Below are positions 6,962 through 16,948 of a stretch of 44,254 bases of DNA, in pieces (the first letter of the stretch is position 1; each line of letters begins with the position of its first letter). The DNA comes from Bacteroidales bacterium (lineage in GTDB: Bacteria; Bacteroidota; Bacteroidia; Bacteroidales; WCHB1-69). Made by a program: the position numbers and the translations under genes. A model generated the notes under the pieces. It was given only the letters and a program-made list of their open reading frames with translations, was not told the origin of the DNA and searched no databases. The stretch lies in the NCBI GenBank assembly GCA_016288655.1, contig JAEEKX010000028.1, positions 1-44,254 on the forward strand. The letters are read 5' to 3'.

Positions 6962-9900
6962 ATGAACATACCTATAAACATTTGGTTAAATCAGCAGGGG
7001 ATAGAAAACAACCTCAAGTCAGTCCGAGCTGCTATAATAAAAACGACTAATGAACTTGCAAAGCTACCGTATCAGTCTGAAGAATGGTATCAGAAATCAA
7101 AAAAACTTAGTGAATTAAAAAGTATTTACTCCGAAATGCAGCAAGGAATCAAAGCTACGAGCGAGGAAATAGAAAAAGCGGGTGAACACACGAAAAATCT
7201 CGCTATGGCTTGGGGCGGTGCTGCAGCTGTTTTCCAAACTGCGTCTTCCGCTGTCCGCCGTTTCGTTTCCGCTACGCAGGAGTATGTTGATGCCTACGCC
7301 CGGATGGATGATGCGATGACCAATGTGAGTAAATACACCGGGCTTACCCGTGAGGAAGTGAAACAGCTGAACGAAGAGTTCCGGAAGATGGACACCCGTA
7401 CTCCGACGGAGAAGCTCAATGCACTGGCCGCCGATGCCGGACGTTTGGGCATCACCTCTAAAGAAGCCATCAAAGACTTTGTAGAAGCCGCCGACATCAT
7501 CAATGTGGCATTGGGCGAGGATTTGGGTGAAGATGCTGTGAAAGAAATAGGCAAGATGGCCACGATGTTTGGTGAGAGTGATAGGTTGGGGCTGCGTGGT
7601 GCGATGATTGCTACTGCATCCGCCGTGAACACCCTGGCACAATCTTCGTCAGCCTCAGAACCCTACATTATGGATTTTTCCGCGAGGTTGTCTGGCATTG
7701 CCAATACAGCTGGTATCACACAAGCCCAAATCATGGGTATTGCGTCTGCTATGGACCAGAATATGGCGCAGGTGGAGAAATCTGCAACTGCTGTCCAGAA
7801 GGTGATGATGGATATGATGAGCAAGACGGAGAAATATGCCAACTTGGTAGGCATGACCACCGAAGAGTTCCGCAAGCTGGTTGACAACGATATGAACACC
7901 GCCTTCCTTACCGTGATTGACACCTTCAACAAAATCAACGAAAGTGGCCCGTCGGCATTAGGTGAAACCCTTGCAGATTTGAAGTTGAAAGGTGCCGGTG
8001 TGCAAGAGACCCTGCTTACACTGGCCAGCCATACCGACCAGCTCCGTGAAGCCCAGGCCCTCGCCACTCAAGCATACGCCGACGGCAACTCAGTCATCAA
8101 CGAAGCCGCTGCTGTAAACGGCAATGCCGCCGCCCAATTGGAGAAGGCCAAGAAAAAGATGCAGGATATGAAAGCGGAACTGGGAAACAAATTGATTCCT
8201 ACCATAACAAAATTGGCAGATGTCGGAGCAGGCGGACTGAAATTGCTTTCCTCCATCATCACTTGGGCAGGCCAACACAAAGTATTAGTGTCTGCAATGA
8301 TAGCACTAACATTAAAGTATTACGCTACAAAGCATAAGGAGTTCCTATTGGAAGTGAAAAGACAAGCTTTGGAAAAGGCAGGTATAATTCTTTCCAAGGC
8401 CAAGAATGCTATTTTGGCAACCAGCACAACCTTCACCCAACTTTTCGCATTAGCTCAAGCAAAACTCACCAAGAATACTCTGGCAGCCGCCAATGCCCAG
8501 AAAGCGCTTAAAGCGGCATTTGCAGCCACTCCCTGGAGTCTCATCATTACGGCCATTTTAGCACTTGTAGATGTTTTCGAGCGACTTGCTAAGGCCACAT
8601 TTACCACTGAAGGGAGAACAGCGGCATTTTATAAAAAATACAGAGATGAAGCGGAAATCACCTATAAGAAAGAGGAGGACCGCATCAATGCCCTTGTTGG
8701 TATAATCGAATCAGAAACCACCTCACGAGACAAGAAACTGGAGGCCATTAAGAAACTGCAAGAGGTCATGCCCGACTATAAAGCTGACTTAGATGAAGAA
8801 GGACGTCTGCTTTCTCATAACAAAGAGAAAATAGACGAATACCTTACATCGTTCAGGAAGATGGCCACGCTGAAAGGCGCACAAGCTGCATACGAAAATG
8901 CAGAAAAAGAATATCAGACCAAAAAATCAGAGTGGGATGCCCAGCGTGAAATCTACCAAAACTCAAACTGGGTGGGGAAGGGGTGGCGTTTAGGCAAAAG
9001 ATGGCTATTGGACTTAGGTGGCGAATATATCGGACGTCAGTTTTTTGGACTTGATTTTGGCCCAGGAATGGCAGACGTACAAGCACACGATGCTAAAGAA
9101 GTGAGAGACAGACTATTAAAGCAATATGAAGATTTGGCGAAAGAATATCAAAAAGAATATCAAAAATTGCTCTTGGAAGACGAAGACCCCAAACCAGACC
9201 CAAAAAACAATCCCAACAATAGTGCTGCCGAGTTGGAAAAAAGAAAACAAGAATTTCGCGAGAAGCTGGCCGATTATTACCAATCCATACGTGATGCTAA
9301 TCTCGATGAGTTCTCAAAACTCCGGAAAGAGATACTAAAAAAAAATGCCGAGTTGTACAAAGAGATGAACGATCTCGGAATGGGTGACGAGCTCCTGCCC
9401 ACATTGAATGCAGCCAGAGACGAAGCATTTAAAAAAATGACACACGATCTGGTGGCAAAGTACCAAAAGGCATCATTGGACGTAATGGATGCCATCAGAA
9501 AAACCGTCGGCAAAGATTATTCCAACAAAATAGAGGAAGAACTCGACAAGGATAACAAGAAATGGTATGACGCAGAGAAAAAAGTTTGGGACAACCTCAA
9601 CTCTCTTTCAGATATATATAACCATCTTAGTGAAACATTAGCCGATCCTGAAGAGCTGAAAGAAGTGGATGAAGCAATTAAAGTCCAGGAGGCACTACTA
9701 AAAGAAATTGAAAAGAGAAAAATTGAGTCGCAAGCCAACATCATCAAAAAAAATTACGAGGAAATTCTAAAATTCGCACAAGAGAAGGATAACGAACAGC
9801 GGCGTGCTGCGGAGCTCGCCGGCAAGACCGAAAAAGAACAGGCGGAACTGCGCAAGCAGTGGAGGATACAAGAGATACAGGAAGAGTACGACATTCGCAT

Positions 9901-10957
9901 CCGTCTTGCGGAAGCCGAACTTGAAGCAAAGGAGGCCCTGAATGACGGTGACGAGGAAGGACTACGGAAAATCCGCGATCTTATCACAGAGCTGAAACGT
10001 CTGAAAAAGGAAGTCCCCAACATGATAGATAATGAAGGGAAGTCCAAACAGACTCCCAAAGATGAAGGTCTTCTCTCCCTGTTCAACATCAGCAGCATGG
10101 ATCCGTGGGAAGAGAATTTGAAACGGGCCGTTAACGCATTGGAGGAATTGAGAGCCACCGCCATGGATGTATTCAACAGTATGGTGGAAATGCAGCAGAA
10201 CGCCGCAGAACAGGAGCTCAACCGTTTTACGGAAGCGCAGGATGCCAAGTCGCGCAAACTTCAGCAGCAGCTTGAAGAAGGGCTCATCTCCCAAAAATAC
10301 TACGACGCTCAGATGGAAAAGATGGAGGCAGAGCGGGAAAAGAAGGAAAAACAGATTCGCCACGACGAATGGGATAGGGAGCATCAGGCAAGCCTTGTCA
10401 ACGCAATCGCGGCGGGCGCGCTGGCAGCATCAAACTCATTGGCAAACGGTGGCGGTGTGCCGTGGGGACTTATTCCTATGGGCGTTTCGCTCATTACCAC
10501 CGGTGCCAACATCGCGCTGATCGCCTCACAGGTGAACCCTTACGCCAAGGGCGGCTACATCCGCAAAAAGCAACTCGCACTCGTGGGTGAGAAAGGCCCA
10601 GAATGGGTGGCCTCCAACACCTTGCTGGAAGATAATGAGACCGCCCCAGTAATCGCCGCCCTCGAAGACTACCAGCGCGGGAACCGCTCTCCACTGCGCA
10701 TGGTGGCACCCACCCAACCGGCGTGGAAAAACTTGTCCCAATCGGCCTCGCAAATTTCCTCTACCTTTGCATCCAACAGAACCCCGGTTGTGCATCACCA
10801 CTACCAAACCGTCGGAGGCGACGAACTGCTGAAGGAGGTAAAACAGATGAACCAGTTCCTATCGGATCCGAAGAACCGGCAGGCATACATCAGCTACAAG
10901 ATTCAGACCGAGGCACAGAAAAACAGGGATTTCATCAAACAAGCGGCTAAATTATGA
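6962..10957 (+). CDS. Phage tail tape measure protein
   Basis: 1331 residues. The N-terminal part (to about residue 400) has the Ala/Thr-rich helices of the TP901 tape measure family (SKYTGLTREEVKQLNEEF, MAQVEKSATAVQKVMMDMM). Two hydrophobic segments lie near residues 440-460 and 520-540. Residues about 560-1110 are charged coiled coil. The C-terminal part has a Gly/Ala-rich hydrophobic stretch (residues about 1140-1190) and the ALVGEKGPEWV motif near residue 1205 that is common at tape measure ends. It sets tail length and takes part in DNA entry. The first 240 bases are AT-rich like the island upstream. The stop overlaps the next start by 4 bases. Confidence 0.92.
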   Translation: MNIPINIWLNQQGIENNLKSVRAAIIKTTNELAKLPYQSEEWYQKSKKLSELKSIYSEMQQGIKATSEEIEKAGEHTKNLAMAWGGAAAVFQTASSAVRRFVSATQEYVDAYARMDDAMTNVSKYTGLTREEVKQLNEEFRKMDTRTPTEKLNALAADAGRLGITSKEAIKDFVEAADIINVALGEDLGEDAVKEIGKMATMFGESDRLGLRGAMIATASAVNTLAQSSSASEPYIMDFSARLSGIANTAGITQAQIMGIASAMDQNMAQVEKSATAVQKVMMDMMSKTEKYANLVGMTTEEFRKLVDNDMNTAFLTVIDTFNKINESGPSALGETLADLKLKGAGVQETLLTLASHTDQLREAQALATQAYADGNSVINEAAAVNGNAAAQLEKAKKKMQDMKAELGNKLIPTITKLADVGAGGLKLLSSIITWAGQHKVLVSAMIALTLKYYATKHKEFLLEVKRQALEKAGIILSKAKNAILATSTTFTQLFALAQAKLTKNTLAAANAQKALKAAFAATPWSLIITAILALVDVFERLAKATFTTEGRTAAFYKKYRDEAEITYKKEEDRINALVGIIESETTSRDKKLEAIKKLQEVMPDYKADLDEEGRLLSHNKEKIDEYLTSFRKMATLKGAQAAYENAEKEYQTKKSEWDAQREIYQNSNWVGKGWRLGKRWLLDLGGEYIGRQFFGLDFGPGMADVQAHDAKEVRDRLLKQYEDLAKEYQKEYQKLLLEDEDPKPDPKNNPNNSAAELEKRKQEFREKLADYYQSIRDANLDEFSKLRKEILKKNAELYKEMNDLGMGDELLPTLNAARDEAFKKMTHDLVAKYQKASLDVMDAIRKTVGKDYSNKIEEELDKDNKKWYDAEKKVWDNLNSLSDIYNHLSETLADPEELKEVDEAIKVQEALLKEIEKRKIESQANIIKKNYEEILKFAQEKDNEQRRAAELAGKTEKEQAELRKQWRIQEIQEEYDIRIRLAEAELEAKEALNDGDEEGLRKIRDLITELKRLKKEVPNMIDNEGKSKQTPKDEGLLSLFNISSMDPWEENLKRAVNALEELRATAMDVFNSMVEMQQNAAEQELNRFTEAQDAKSRKLQQQLEEGLISQKYYDAQMEKMEAEREKKEKQIRHDEWDREHQASLVNAIAAGALAASNSLANGGGVPWGLIPMGVSLITTGANIALIASQVNPYAKGGYIRKKQLALVGEKGPEWVASNTLLEDNETAPVIAALEDYQRGNRSPLRMVAPTQPAWKNLSQSASQISSTFASNRTPVVHHHYQTVGGDELLKEVKQMNQFLSDPKNRQAYISYKIQTEAQKNRDFIKQAAKL
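10724..10769 (+). promoter_or_regulatory. Promoter-like element 2, inside the 3' end of the tape measure gene
   Basis: TTGTCCCA (10733-10740), 21 bases, TACCTTTG (10762-10769), preceded by GGAAAA. Blocks and spacing equal those at 6674-6710, although this copy lies in coding sequence. It is about 185 bases upstream of the first tail-tip gene at 10954, so it could give that group of three genes its own transcript. Confidence 0.5.
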
Positions 10958-12618
10958 TCAGTTTCCGTTCCAAACCATTCCGGATAGACTTTGCAGGCAA
11001 CCGTCCGCGCTTCGACATCAAGACCCAACCGCATGTTATATCGGGGAGAAAGTGTACTGTAACGTATGCCATCTATCAAATCCCATACGTTGAAGGTGTT
11101 GACGGGACTCTCGAACTGACCACCAATGCCGGCACATTTGTCAGATCTATCATTCCTTCAACAGCGGGCTTATATAATCATCAAGAAATACGCGCCACTT
11201 CTGACCCTACGGTAATGGCCGACCGCATCTACGATCGTTTGTGCAACACGCCTGCCATTACAGACGATTATCTTGTAGAAGTCTATACGGGAACCGGGGC
11301 AAACAATCACCCATGCTGCTTCTTGCGGCTCACACGCAGAGAAGCCGTTAGTGGAGAAAACCACCCGAGTCTATCGTACAAGCAAGACGGAACAGCTTGC
11401 GGCAGCGTAAATGGTTTTCCTGTAATACACACGTGGACTTTCACACAAGGACGTGCAAGTGTTGACAGAAAGAATTACATTGTCAAGGGGCACTTTCTTA
11501 TCACAAGAAAAGCAGAGCTTCGCGGAGCATACCTTTCTGGAGAGGTGCCTGACGATGAGATGTTGGAATCGCCACAATTTTCCATTTGGGAAGAAAATGG
11601 AAATGCTGTAATTGACACACGCCTCCTTCAGTCGTATTTTCACAGGATGGACATCCCAGCATACGGTGAGACTCTCGACATCTATCCTCTTTATTACAAT
11701 ATGATTCGCTATCGACTACGCGCTGGCGACCGATACGATGGGGATAATCCTTTCCAAACCACATGCGAGGAACACATCCTGATCAATGGCCTTTTGCGCC
11801 GAGAAGAGTTCGTGCGCAACTCGCCGGATTGGGAGATAGCTGAATCAGATTTCCAAATCTCAACGGCAGCAGGACTCATCAACTGGGGAACTCCAGCCAA
11901 ATCCACTGTTCGTCTTTTCCATGGTTGCGAGTACTATATGTATGTGGCCAACTTCACCAGCTCAAATCGCACACTGACCGCAACTATTAGAACAAACCAA
12001 GGGATTGACTATACTAACTCATTCTCCATACCACCATATACGATTGTGAGACTTCCGGTTGGTCCAAACGCCTTACCAGAGTCACTGAACATGGATGATG
12101 ACTATGGGTATAGTGTCATCCTCTCAGGACACAACACCTTGGCAGTACTTCAAGTGGAGTTGGAATCCAAACCATATTTCGGCAGAGTGCTACTATTACA
12201 GAACCACCTTGGTATAGCCGAGACTTTCATTATTGACCATATCGTATTTGAGCGCGAAACCAGCGGAAATGAGGTGGTATTGGATGGCGAGCAGATGGTT
12301 GATTTGGCAGACCATAGTACACGACTAACCCTCCGTACGGGCAACCATCCGAAGGAAGAGATGCGTCTGCTGGCCGACGCTTTCACCAATCCAGACAACT
12401 ATCTGCTTGACGGCACACTTGCTTACCGCATCAACTTCATACCTGGCACACTCACCGTAATAGATGAGGGCGAAGATTTGCAGAACGCAGAAGTAGAGGT
12501 CACAATTGGTAGGCCCGTCCAACGTGCTATCGAGAAGGTTGGAGGCAGCCACATAATTGGTTCGGAGGCTCGTATTGAAGACAACACATTATTTGTAAAT
12601 AATATAGCATCATTATGA
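10954..12618 (+). CDS. Phage tail-tip protein (distal tail-like)
   Basis: 554 residues directly after the tape measure gene, where distal tail (Dit-type) proteins are encoded. It is mostly predicted beta strand, with no signal peptide. The first 40 residues (FRSKPFRIDFAGNRPRFDIK) start a beta domain; the middle holds short charged loops; the end (VEVTIGRPVQRAIEKVGG) is again strand-rich. I do not recognise a characterised family, so the role rests on place and length. It overlaps both the gene before (4 bases) and the one after (4 bases). Confidence 0.55.
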   Translation: MISFRSKPFRIDFAGNRPRFDIKTQPHVISGRKCTVTYAIYQIPYVEGVDGTLELTTNAGTFVRSIIPSTAGLYNHQEIRATSDPTVMADRIYDRLCNTPAITDDYLVEVYTGTGANNHPCCFLRLTRREAVSGENHPSLSYKQDGTACGSVNGFPVIHTWTFTQGRASVDRKNYIVKGHFLITRKAELRGAYLSGEVPDDEMLESPQFSIWEENGNAVIDTRLLQSYFHRMDIPAYGETLDIYPLYYNMIRYRLRAGDRYDGDNPFQTTCEEHILINGLLRREEFVRNSPDWEIAESDFQISTAAGLINWGTPAKSTVRLFHGCEYYMYVANFTSSNRTLTATIRTNQGIDYTNSFSIPPYTIVRLPVGPNALPESLNMDDDYGYSVILSGHNTLAVLQVELESKPYFGRVLLLQNHLGIAETFIIDHIVFERETSGNEVVLDGEQMVDLADHSTRLTLRTGNHPKEEMRLLADAFTNPDNYLLDGTLAYRINFIPGTLTVIDEGEDLQNAEVEVTIGRPVQRAIEKVGGSHIIGSEARIEDNTLFVNNIASL

Positions 12619-13037
12619 TTGATCTGATTCAAAACAATGAGCAGTGGAGCTCAACAAGGGATAAACTTAACGAGGTGATAACCATCGTCAACTCACTCAA
12701 TGGGGAGTACATAGCGAAGCCTGTGTTTTCGTCCATAGGCGCATATTTTGACCCAAAGACAAATGAAATAACTGTAATTATTGGTTTTGCCAACGCCGGG
12801 AACTGGCCTTTCGGACAACTCGCCGTAGAAGTTTGTACCGACAATTTCGTCTCCGGATATTCCACCCGCTTTTATGTCGACGAAGAAGACATTGTTTCAG
12901 GCACTCCAATGTCGGGTTCGGTGAAATCAACCAGATCTTTTGACAAACCTGAAGATGGTGTTTATATTTATTGCCGGGCGGTGTGGGCTGGAATGGTTGT
13001 CTCCGCAGTAGTTTTAGCAGCAGTTTCAGCATCTTAA
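12615..13037 (+). CDS. Small phage tail-tip protein, unknown
   Basis: 140 residues, beta-rich, no signal peptide. A helical start (MIDLIQNNEQWSSTRDKLNEVITIVNSLN) leads into an immunoglobulin-like strand pattern (ITVIIGFANAGNWPFG, FVSGYSTRFYV). The last 20 residues are hydrophobic Val/Ala. It is coupled to the gene before by a 4-base overlap and lies 9 bases before the large tip protein, so it is probably part of the same tip complex. No function is recognised. Confidence 0.5.
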   Translation: MIDLIQNNEQWSSTRDKLNEVITIVNSLNGEYIAKPVFSSIGAYFDPKTNEITVIIGFANAGNWPFGQLAVEVCTDNFVSGYSTRFYVDEEDIVSGTPMSGSVKSTRSFDKPEDGVYIYCRAVWAGMVVSAVVLAAVSAS

Positions 13038-13046
13038 TCTGTCGCC

Positions 13047-15719
13047 ATGCTTGACATCATCGTGAACGGACAGCGCATCGCCATCGAGCGCGGCACCTCC
13101 ATACAGGTGGAGTTCAACAGCAGTATCTTCTCCACCGACGGCATTGAGGGCGATGTGGCTTACAGTTTCGACGTTCCCGCCGCCCCCAACGATCTGATTT
13201 TCGAGTCGGCGCGGTTTGTGTATGTGCAGCGGCGGCGCAAGTATGCCTGTGCCATTCTGCTGGCGGGAACTCCAATCGGCAACGGTAATCTCTATGTCAC
13301 CAAGGCCACCAAAGACACCTACAGCTGCGAATTGGCAGTGAACGCCTTCCCAGACGGATGGCGAGACCGCAAGCTGCGCGACAACGACTACGGCGAAGAC
13401 ATCATCATCAGCGACAATTACGCCAACCACAAGCAGAATTGGCTCGATTTCCTCCGAAGCACCCTCGCCACCGACAGCATCGTCAAGTTTCCACTCTTCC
13501 TCGATGAAGATTACTACGATGATAATGAGGATTTTGGATATTGGGAAGGAATAGCAAATGACCCGATTGGCGAAAAAGCGAACAACGGTGTGACCATCTG
13601 CAAGTTTGTAAACCGTCTTTCGTTCTATTTCAATGGCAATGACAAAGACATTGAAGACGCTCCACCGACATCTGTGGGCTCTTACAGCAGTGTGCATTCC
13701 GGCTGGAGGTTGTTTAATGAGTTGCACGCCATGGGGGAAAACAATGTGGAGTACAACCAGCTTTCATTCGCCCCCGCACTCAAAATCAGATGGCTGCTGG
13801 AAAAGGTCATCGCGAATGCCCAATATTCACTGAAGGGGAATTTCGTTGGAAGTGGTGAGGTTGGCAACCTCTTCTACCAGTCATTACACTCGATGGACGG
13901 CACATTGAACGAATATTACCCCGATCCTCATGTTAACGCTGAAGGAAATTCTGGTAATTTCCCACAGAATAACTATACCGGTAGTAGAGTCATTCCTGTG
14001 GTAATGGACGATCTTAACAGCAACATTGGCTCATTTGATAACACCACACACCGATTTGTCGTGCCCATTGAGGGGACTTACAATTTCTCTGTAACAATAC
14101 GATTTCGGAAAGAAATCGGCTTTTTTGTCACAGATGCGCAATCTTTCGGAACATGCCTGCGATTTCTCATGGGCAGTCCGGGCCACACCGACGGGTGCAA
14201 TTTGCGTTCCGAGGGTGGTGTGGGGCAATATGAAAGCATTGTAGCAGACGATTGTGTGTTCGATGCACCCATCGGTGCGACTGGAATGCCAAATGTGTAT
14301 GGTGACAAGATCCGTTACAAGGGGAGCAACATGGGTGGCGATGTTTGGGAGCTGCAAATCTCATTCACACATACATTTCTGCAAAAGGACGTTGACAAAC
14401 CATTTGAGTTTGTATTGCAGGATGCGAGATTACAACCTTTAAATGGCCAGGCTTTTGAAGAAGCCCGCGATTGGATAATGACAGAGGATTACATCACAGG
14501 AACAGGCCCTGCCTGCGAGATGGATTTATCATACGACTATTACGCAAACTCTTTAAAAACCAACATTTTCACCAACAAACTCAAATTCAGCGACCACGTT
14601 CCCGACAAAACCAATTCAGAGTTCCTCAAATCCCTACAATGTCTGTATGGATTGTCATTTTTCATAGACTCACTATCCAAAGAGATTGAAATCTCGTTCA
14701 TCAAAGACATTTTCACGTCAGGTCAAATCGACCTGACACATTATGAGATGGATGATGAGACCTCGATCAATGACTGGGAACATCACCGCTATGTTTACGA
14801 ACTCCCACCGGTTGAGAGCAACGAGGTGGCCGATGATGACCTTCTTGAGGATAACGAATATATGAGCACTCTTCCCGTCGCTGCCGACAATGTGGGGAAG
14901 AAGACATACATCCGCTCACTCAACGAGATATATTCGGCGCAACGTGTCGAGGACGCTATAACAGTGTGGTCCTATATTTGGGAGAGATATTCAGGAAATG
15001 CTCTAACGCTGCCGGTCGGAGAATCCGACATGGGCGATGATGACACCAGGGTAACCGTTGGGGTAGAAATTCCGTCAAAGCAATTCACATTCTTCAGCCC
15101 AGATGTGGGTACAGATTACATCGTTGATGCGGAACATCCGTCAGGAGTTCCATACGTTCCTGAAATTGATTCCGTAGAAGCCCAGTTGCACTATCCCTCC
15201 ATCAAAGCACAGGCGGTATCATTTCTGAACAAAACAAACAGCGGCTTCAACCTCATATTGCTGCGCTATTTGGGAGATGAGCAAATTCCGCCACACATGA
15301 GATACCACCAGAACGTATCAAACCCATTGATAATTGGCACTCTGGCTGTAGAGGACTGGGACAATGGGCCGCACTATTACCACCACTTTTCTCCTGTATG
15401 TTACGGCAACGACAATGTCCGTCTCCCTGGCAACGACCTTACCGCCACTGGCGAGCACTCCATTGGCGAGGTGTATGTGAAGCCGTGGCTCCAGCTGCTG
15501 AGCAACTACGAGAAAATCACCTACCGATTCCTGCTGCCGCCTGCCAAACTGCTGGAGGTCATCCGGCTGTTCCGTCCGCAGGATGCCGCCCCTGAGAACC
15601 AAGTGCGCTGGATCTTCGTGGAGAATGTACGTGTGCTCCCCATCCGGATGACATTTGAGATTGTGGAAGGCAAAGACCAGATACTCACCGAAATAGAATG
15701 TGCGAAGCCCGTGGTATAG
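13047..15719 (+). CDS. Large phage tail-tip/baseplate hub-like protein
   Basis: 890 residues. The N-terminus (MLDIIVNGQRIAIERGTSIQVEFNSSIF, quoted in part) followed by YSFDVPAAPND is like the first domain of large tip proteins in Bacteroidetes phages. The rest is a long beta-rich chain with acidic loops; residues about 680-720 include a KQFTFFSPDVGTDYIVDAEH stretch. It is the last structural gene and should form the tail hub or baseplate that carries the fibres. A perfect hairpin begins on the last base of its stop codon. The convergent integrase gene ends 45 bases further on. Confidence 0.6.
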   Translation: MLDIIVNGQRIAIERGTSIQVEFNSSIFSTDGIEGDVAYSFDVPAAPNDLIFESARFVYVQRRRKYACAILLAGTPIGNGNLYVTKATKDTYSCELAVNAFPDGWRDRKLRDNDYGEDIIISDNYANHKQNWLDFLRSTLATDSIVKFPLFLDEDYYDDNEDFGYWEGIANDPIGEKANNGVTICKFVNRLSFYFNGNDKDIEDAPPTSVGSYSSVHSGWRLFNELHAMGENNVEYNQLSFAPALKIRWLLEKVIANAQYSLKGNFVGSGEVGNLFYQSLHSMDGTLNEYYPDPHVNAEGNSGNFPQNNYTGSRVIPVVMDDLNSNIGSFDNTTHRFVVPIEGTYNFSVTIRFRKEIGFFVTDAQSFGTCLRFLMGSPGHTDGCNLRSEGGVGQYESIVADDCVFDAPIGATGMPNVYGDKIRYKGSNMGGDVWELQISFTHTFLQKDVDKPFEFVLQDARLQPLNGQAFEEARDWIMTEDYITGTGPACEMDLSYDYYANSLKTNIFTNKLKFSDHVPDKTNSEFLKSLQCLYGLSFFIDSLSKEIEISFIKDIFTSGQIDLTHYEMDDETSINDWEHHRYVYELPPVESNEVADDDLLEDNEYMSTLPVAADNVGKKTYIRSLNEIYSAQRVEDAITVWSYIWERYSGNALTLPVGESDMGDDDTRVTVGVEIPSKQFTFFSPDVGTDYIVDAEHPSGVPYVPEIDSVEAQLHYPSIKAQAVSFLNKTNSGFNLILLRYLGDEQIPPHMRYHQNVSNPLIIGTLAVEDWDNGPHYYHHFSPVCYGNDNVRLPGNDLTATGEHSIGEVYVKPWLQLLSNYEKITYRFLLPPAKLLEVIRLFRPQDAAPENQVRWIFVENVRVLPIRMTFEIVEGKDQILTEIECAKPVV

Positions 15720-15758
15720 GTTCGTGTCCAAGGTTTGAATCCCACCGGGACACGAACC
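15719..15758. terminator. Hairpin between convergent tail gene and integrase, possible terminator
   Basis: GGTTCGTGTCC (15719-15729) and GGACACGAACC (15748-15758) form a perfect 11-bp stem with an 18-base loop. It lies exactly between the convergent ends of the tip gene and the integrase gene, where a two-way terminator is expected, but neither strand has a T-run after the stem. The loop contains GGTTTGAATCCC, which looks like a tRNA T-arm. Confidence 0.45.
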
Positions 15759-15764
15759 ATGGAT

Positions 15765-16889
15765 TCAAAACTCCAGCTTGTTCCACTCCAGGATCTTCTT
15801 CGCCTCGCTTTTGTGCGTGTACCGCTCAGTCATCTCCAGAGAGTGATGATCGGCCAATTCTTTCACATACTTGGCCGGTACGCCGGCCTCCAGCATTTCC
15901 GTTATACCTGTGTCCTTAAGCGAATAAAACTGGTAGGCTACGGGCAGTTTCAGTTCGTCGCGGATATACCCCCATATACGGCCAATCCTTTTTGAATTAA
16001 GCAAAACTTTTCCCGGTTTGAATGTATCCTCGTCTGAAAAAATGTACCAGTTCCCCGGATAGTCTTGCAAAGTCAAAAAATACTCCTTCAGTTCGTCTGG
16101 CAAGGCAAGCACGCGCGCATTGTGGTTTTTTGAGATCTCGGGAGGGATTGTCAATAGATTATCGACTGGGTTATACATCCCCACCTTCAGCATCAAGATC
16201 TCTTTGGGACGGACAAACAATTGGTAGCACATTAGCATCACATAATAGAAAACAGGGTTGTTTTCCTGAACATACTTTTTTATTTTTTCACGATCTTCAC
16301 GCGGGATGATGGTTCTTAGCTTCTTATCGCATCGTTTAGGTTCAAAATCGGCAAATGGATTGTCTTTTATGTATTCTCTCTTCTGCATATAGAGAAATAC
16401 AGTCTTCAGGCAGCGAAGATAATTGTTGTAGCTTCTGTTCCCCATCTTTGGATTGTCGGCCAGATGCCGCAGATACCTTTCGGCCATTTTTTTATTGAAA
16501 GTGAAGCAGGGACTGTCCACCACTCCCCTATCCTCCAACCATTTTCGGAAGATACTAACGATGGACGTATATACGCGCATAGTGTCGGGACGAACATCCT
16601 TTTTCTTTTCAGCAAGGAACTTATCAAGGGCTGCCCCCAAGGTCATATTCGCTTCAGACGCAATTTCATCGTAAAACGGATTCCATCCCTCGTATAGTTT
16701 CTGGTTGATGGCAGCGCACACCATCCGTGCATACTTCAGACGCTCCTGCTGTCCTTTGATATGGTTGAAGCGGTTTCGCTTCCGTTCCATCTTGTTGGTC
16801 ATCGGGTTGATGACATAGTAATAGATGTAAGTCTCCTTCTTGTTGTGGAACACTTCCGCCGGACGGAAGTTAACGAACATTTTGGGCAT
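15765..16889 (-). CDS. Phage tyrosine recombinase (integrase) with variant active site
   Basis: 374 residues from the ATG at 16889, chosen because GAAAGGAG lies 9 bases upstream; the frame is open further, to 16982. An arm-binding N-terminal domain (residues 1-70), a core-binding domain (80-175) and a catalytic domain follow. Catalytic residues visible: Arg227 (FVRPKE), Lys254 (ISKNHNA), His348 (LADHH) and the nucleophile Tyr357 (TERYTH). The box II motif HxxR reads Tyr322-Ser-Leu-Lys325, so His and the second Arg are replaced by Tyr and Lys. It inserts and excises the prophage. It lies beside tRNA-Met, the likely target. Confidence 0.88.
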   Translation of the reverse strand: MPKMFVNFRPAEVFHNKKETYIYYYVINPMTNKMERKRNRFNHIKGQQERLKYARMVCAAINQKLYEGWNPFYDEIASEANMTLGAALDKFLAEKKKDVRPDTMRVYTSIVSIFRKWLEDRGVVDSPCFTFNKKMAERYLRHLADNPKMGNRSYNNYLRCLKTVFLYMQKREYIKDNPFADFEPKRCDKKLRTIIPREDREKIKKYVQENNPVFYYVMLMCYQLFVRPKEILMLKVGMYNPVDNLLTIPPEISKNHNARVLALPDELKEYFLTLQDYPGNWYIFSDEDTFKPGKVLLNSKRIGRIWGYIRDELKLPVAYQFYSLKDTGITEMLEAGVPAKYVKELADHHSLEMTERYTHKSEAKKILEWNKLEF

Positions 16890-16948
16890 TTTTTTTTCTC
16901 CTTTCTGATTTTTTTCAATCGTCCAGGAGGGATTGTTATTGAATTCGT

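Noticed and set aside
6708-6965. 85-codon frame ending in the ATGA of the tape measure gene
   Set aside because: It starts with TTG, translates a hairpin and ends in low-complexity AT-rich codons; the 4-base overlap alone is weak support.
15690-15760. tRNA gene or remnant at the tail-integrase junction
   Set aside because: The loop resembles a T-arm, but no acceptor, D or anticodon arms can be folded around it; a simple 11-bp hairpin explains the bases.
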